Source of the DNA: DASQFQ01 sp963811595
GTDB lineage: Bacteria > Actinomycetota > Thermoleophilia > Solirubrobacterales > Solirubrobacteraceae
Direction of reading: 5' to 3'
DNA: 64,000 nt
NCBI GenBank assembly: GCA_963811595.1
Contig: CAWERW010000001.1
Coordinates: forward strand, 100,735-164,734
This document shows positions 62,253 through 64,000 of the stretch, one piece after another. The notes beneath the pieces were generated by a model. That model searched no databases and was not told the origin of the DNA. It worked only from the letters and a program-made list of their open reading frames with translations. Within the stretch, counting starts at the first letter, position 1. Every line of letters begins with the position of its first letter. Both the position numbers and the translations under genes were made by a program.

Positions 62253-62438
62253 GAAGCTTCTCACTTCGAGCTGTCGATGCGCCACACAAGGGGCCGCTCG
62301 TACACATGGAGCTAAGCCCGGGCGCATAGACGGGGTACTGCTGTACTTCTGATTCTCAGGCCGCCGCCCGCGACCGAAGCCGGCGGCGGATCGAACCTGG
62401 ACGTACACAGACGATCGGCCGAAGCCGGCCGTCAGGTG

Positions 62439-62456
62439 CGCATGCTGTTGAGTTTT
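62439..62456 (-). other. Proximal arm of the pre-16S processing stem
   Basis: AAAACTCAACAGCATGCG in the rRNA leader, pairing over all 18 bases with the spacer arm at 60567-60584 to enclose the 16S. The preceding TTTGA may be part of an antitermination box. Confidence 0.75.
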
Positions 62457-62543
62457 CAAAGACCGTCGCGCCTTGCGGTGGGAGGGGATCTCCTCTCTCG
62501 AAGCGCTTGCCGGGCAGCTTTTCGGCTCCCGGGCGGGCAGCGG

Positions 62544-62549
62544 AGTATA
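62544..62549 (-). promoter_or_regulatory. Candidate -10 element of the rRNA promoter
   Basis: TATACT on the minus strand in the 371-bp gap (62253-62623) between 16S and the YjbQ gene, about 290 nt before mature 16S. It is the best -10 match in the gap. A weak TTCCGG stands 18 nt further upstream. A second hexamer, TACATT, lies near 62613. No gene is seen in the gap. Confidence 0.5.
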
Positions 62550-62623
62550 GCGCGCCATCGCCAGGTCCCGGAAGGGTCCCGCGGGACGGCTGAGCTTCCG
62601 CAGCAGCGCGGAATGTAGCAGCC

Positions 62624-63055
62624 TCAGGCGCTGATCTGGATGTGGACCGACCGGTCGCGCGGCCGGTCGTCGAAGTCGATCAGCACGACCTGCTGCCACG
62701 TGCCCAGCACGAGGCTCCCGCGCACGAGCGGGATCGACAGCGACGGGCCGAGCAGCGAGGCGCGCAGGTGGGCGTGCGCGTTGTCGTCGTGGTTGCGCGT
62801 GTTGTGGGCGTAGTCGCCGCCCTCGGGCCGGCGCGCGCGGGACGCAGCCGCTCGATCGCCTCCTGGAGGTCCTGGACCCCGCCGGGCTCGTACTCCATCG
62901 TCGTGATCGCGGCCGTCGAGCCGGTCACGAACACGCGTCACGACGCCGTCGGAGACCCCGGCCGAGCGCAGCGCGCCGTCGAGCCCCGGCGAGAGGTCGA
63001 TGATCTGGCCCTCGCCCTCGGTCTGGAGGCGCAGCAGCGCGGTGTGGACCGCCAT
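62624..63055 (-). CDS. YjbQ-family protein (frameshifted twice)
   Basis: About 144 residues after repair. Conserved YjbQ pieces appear in order but in different frames: TEGEGQIIDLSPGLDGALRSAG, VFVTGSTAAITTMEYEPGGVQDLQEAIERL, and YAHNTRNHDDNAHAHLRASLLGPSLSIPLVRG, then GSLVLGTWQQVVLIDFDDRPRDR. The breaks are near 62934 (two bases lost in a CGCG context) and near 62838 (one base). The family has weak thiamine-phosphate-synthase activity in E. coli; its true role is unknown. The ATG overlaps the tyrS stop. Confidence 0.85.
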   Translation of the reverse strand: MAVHTALLRLQTEGEGQIIDLSPGLDGALRSAGVSDGVVTRVRDRLDGRDHDDGVRARRGPGPPGGDRAAASRARRPEGGDYAHNTRNHDDNAHAHLRASLLGPSLSIPLVRGSLVLGTWQQVVLIDFDDRPRDRSVHIQISA

Positions 63056-64000
63056 CAGCCCGCGACGAGCCGCACGAAGCGGCGCTTGCCGATCTGCAGC
63101 ACGCGCCCGTCGAGGTCGGCGGCCGGCAGGTCGAGCTCGGTGACGGGCTCGCCGTCGAGGCGCACGCCGCCCTGGGCGATCGTGCGCCGGGCCTCCGAGC
63201 GCGAGATGCCGAACTGCGCGGCGAGCAGCTCGGGCAGGTGGACGACGCCGCCGTCGAGCGTCGCGGTCGGCATGTCGTCGGGCACCTCGCGCGCGACGTG
63301 CACGCGGTCGAAGTGCGCCTCCGCCTCCGCCGCGGCCTCCGCGCCGTGGTAGCGGGCCACGAGCGCCCGCGCGAGCGCGCGCTTGGCGTCGCGCGGCGAG
63401 AGCCCTCCGGGCCGGCGCCGCCGAGCAGCAGGTCGTACCAGCTCGGCATCGCGGCGTCGGGGATCGAGAGCGTCTTGCCGTACATCTCCTCCGGCGGCTC
63501 GGTGACCCCGATGTGGTTGCCGAGCGACTTCGACATCTTCTCCACGCCGTCGGTGCCCACCAGCAGCGGCACGGTCAGGACGACCTGCTGCGGCTTGCCG
63601 TAGGCGGACTGGATCGCCCGGCCCATCAGCAGGTTGAAGGTCTGGTCGGTGCCGCCGAGCTCGACGTCGGCGTCGATCGCCACCGAGTCGTAGCCCTGCA
63701 GCACCGGATAGAGCAGCTCGAGCACCGAGATCGGCTGGTGGGCGGCGAAGCGCTTGGCGAAGTCGTCGCGCTCGAGCAGCTGCGCGACCGTCGCGTGGCG
63801 GACCAGCCGGAACAGGTCCTCCATGCTCATGTCGAGCCACTCGGAGTTGTGGCGGATCTCGAGCCGCTCGTCGGTGAGCAGCACCTCCCGGCCTGCTCCA
63901 CGTACGTGCGCGCGTTGGCGTCGATCTCCTCGCCGGAGAGCACCGGCCGCGTGGCCGAGCGGCCGCTCGGGTCGCCCACGCGCGCCGTGTAGTCGCCGAT
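63055..64000 (-). CDS. tyrS: Tyrosyl-tRNA synthetase (partial, frameshifted)
   Basis: The 3' part of a class I synthetase for tRNA-Tyr; the N-terminus lies beyond the window edge. Visible parts are GDYTARVGDPSGRSATRP, LLTDERLEIRHNSEWLDMS, the tyrosine-binding GGTDQTFNLLMGR and the KMSKS loop (DGVEKMSKSLGNHIG). The C-terminal S4 RNA-binding domain has SRSEARRTIAQGGVRLDG. The frame breaks near 63890 (one G lost in a G run) and near 63413 (one base). The stop overlaps the YjbQ gene's ATG. The rRNA operon follows downstream. Confidence 0.92.
   Translation of the reverse strand, partial: SATTRRAWATRAAARPRGRCSPARRSTPTRARTWSRPGGAAHRRAARDPPQLRVARHEHGGPVPAGPPRDGRAAARARRLRQALRRPPADLGARAALSGAAGLRLGGDRRRRRARRHRPDLQPADGPGDPVRLRQAAAGRPDRAAAGGHRRRGEDVEVARQPHRGHRAAGGDVRQDALDPRRRDAELVRPAARRRRPGGLSPRDAKRALARALVARYHGAEAAAEAEAHFDRVHVAREVPDDMPTATLDGGVVHLPELLAAQFGISRSEARRTIAQGGVRLDGEPVTELDLPAADLDGRVLQIGKRRFVRLVAG

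Overview
The window is very GC-rich, uses many GTG starts, has 4-nt ATGA/GTGA overlaps between consecutive genes, and carries several actinobacterial signature genes: sepF, a GarA-like FHA protein, an FtsR-like MerR regulator, an RsiG-like anti-sigma protein, a WS/DGAT acyltransferase, short-form HisG with HisZ, and MurA with Asp in place of the catalytic Cys. A deep-branching actinobacterium of the Thermoleophilia/Solirubrobacterales type is the best guess. This is an inference from gene content, not from a 16S search.

Layout. 1-14 kb: a dinB/RlpA-like/ECF sigma block, with a structured leader before the RlpA-like gene. Then come a WS/DGAT acyltransferase pair, small stress and membrane genes, a tagged papain-like protein (6647-7630), an AGPS-like flavoprotein, apt, the FtsR/GarA-like/RsiG regulatory trio, pgsA and proS. 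14-20 kb: superoxide dismutase, two tandem secreted glycosidase-like proteins, a methyltransferase, a GNAT acetyltransferase and an MFS exporter preceded by a perfect 13-bp inverted repeat. 20-38 kb: the conserved isoprenoid/envelope/translation block (ispG; lysyl-oxidase-like and beta-helix secreted proteins; an acyl-CoA ligase; site-2 protease; dxr; cdsA-uppS-frr-pyrH-tsf-rpsB), then rluD-lspA-yggT-proC. A sigma factor fused to a bifunctional-nuclease domain sits on the other strand between dxr and cdsA. 38-54 kb: a Tat-exported spermidine-dehydrogenase-like flavoprotein, sepF, yggS, pgeF, a CCA-adding-type enzyme, a beta-propeller protein, the histidine operon (hisZGDBHA, with hisF further downstream) and murA. 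A calpain-type protease and a coupled small gene are inserted between hisA and hisF. 54-57 kb: HD protein, GST, isocitrate dehydrogenase, thioesterase. 57-62.5 kb: a complete rRNA operon on the minus strand (16S-23S-5S, no tRNA in the spacer). 62.6-64 kb: a YjbQ-type protein and tyrS, which is cut by the window edge.

The most unusual item is a pair of unlinked genes, at 6647-7630 (+) and 46558-47529 (-). They share a 16-residue N-terminal motif (LQR-x-x-GNAA-x-x-x-x-LQR) at almost the same position, the same promoter layout (TAnnnT, 6 nt, GTG) and different cysteine-protease-like C-termini. The pattern resembles the N-terminal tag I associate with cargo of extracellular contractile injection systems (eCIS). 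No injection-system structural gene is in the window.

The assembly contains about 15 apparent disruptions of otherwise normal genes. Ten are explained by loss of one GC/CG dinucleotide, often inside a CGCG run. They hit tyrS, hisD, the site-2 protease and isocitrate dehydrogenase, so they look like sequence errors rather than gene decay. Coordinates of those genes are given as the full repaired span.
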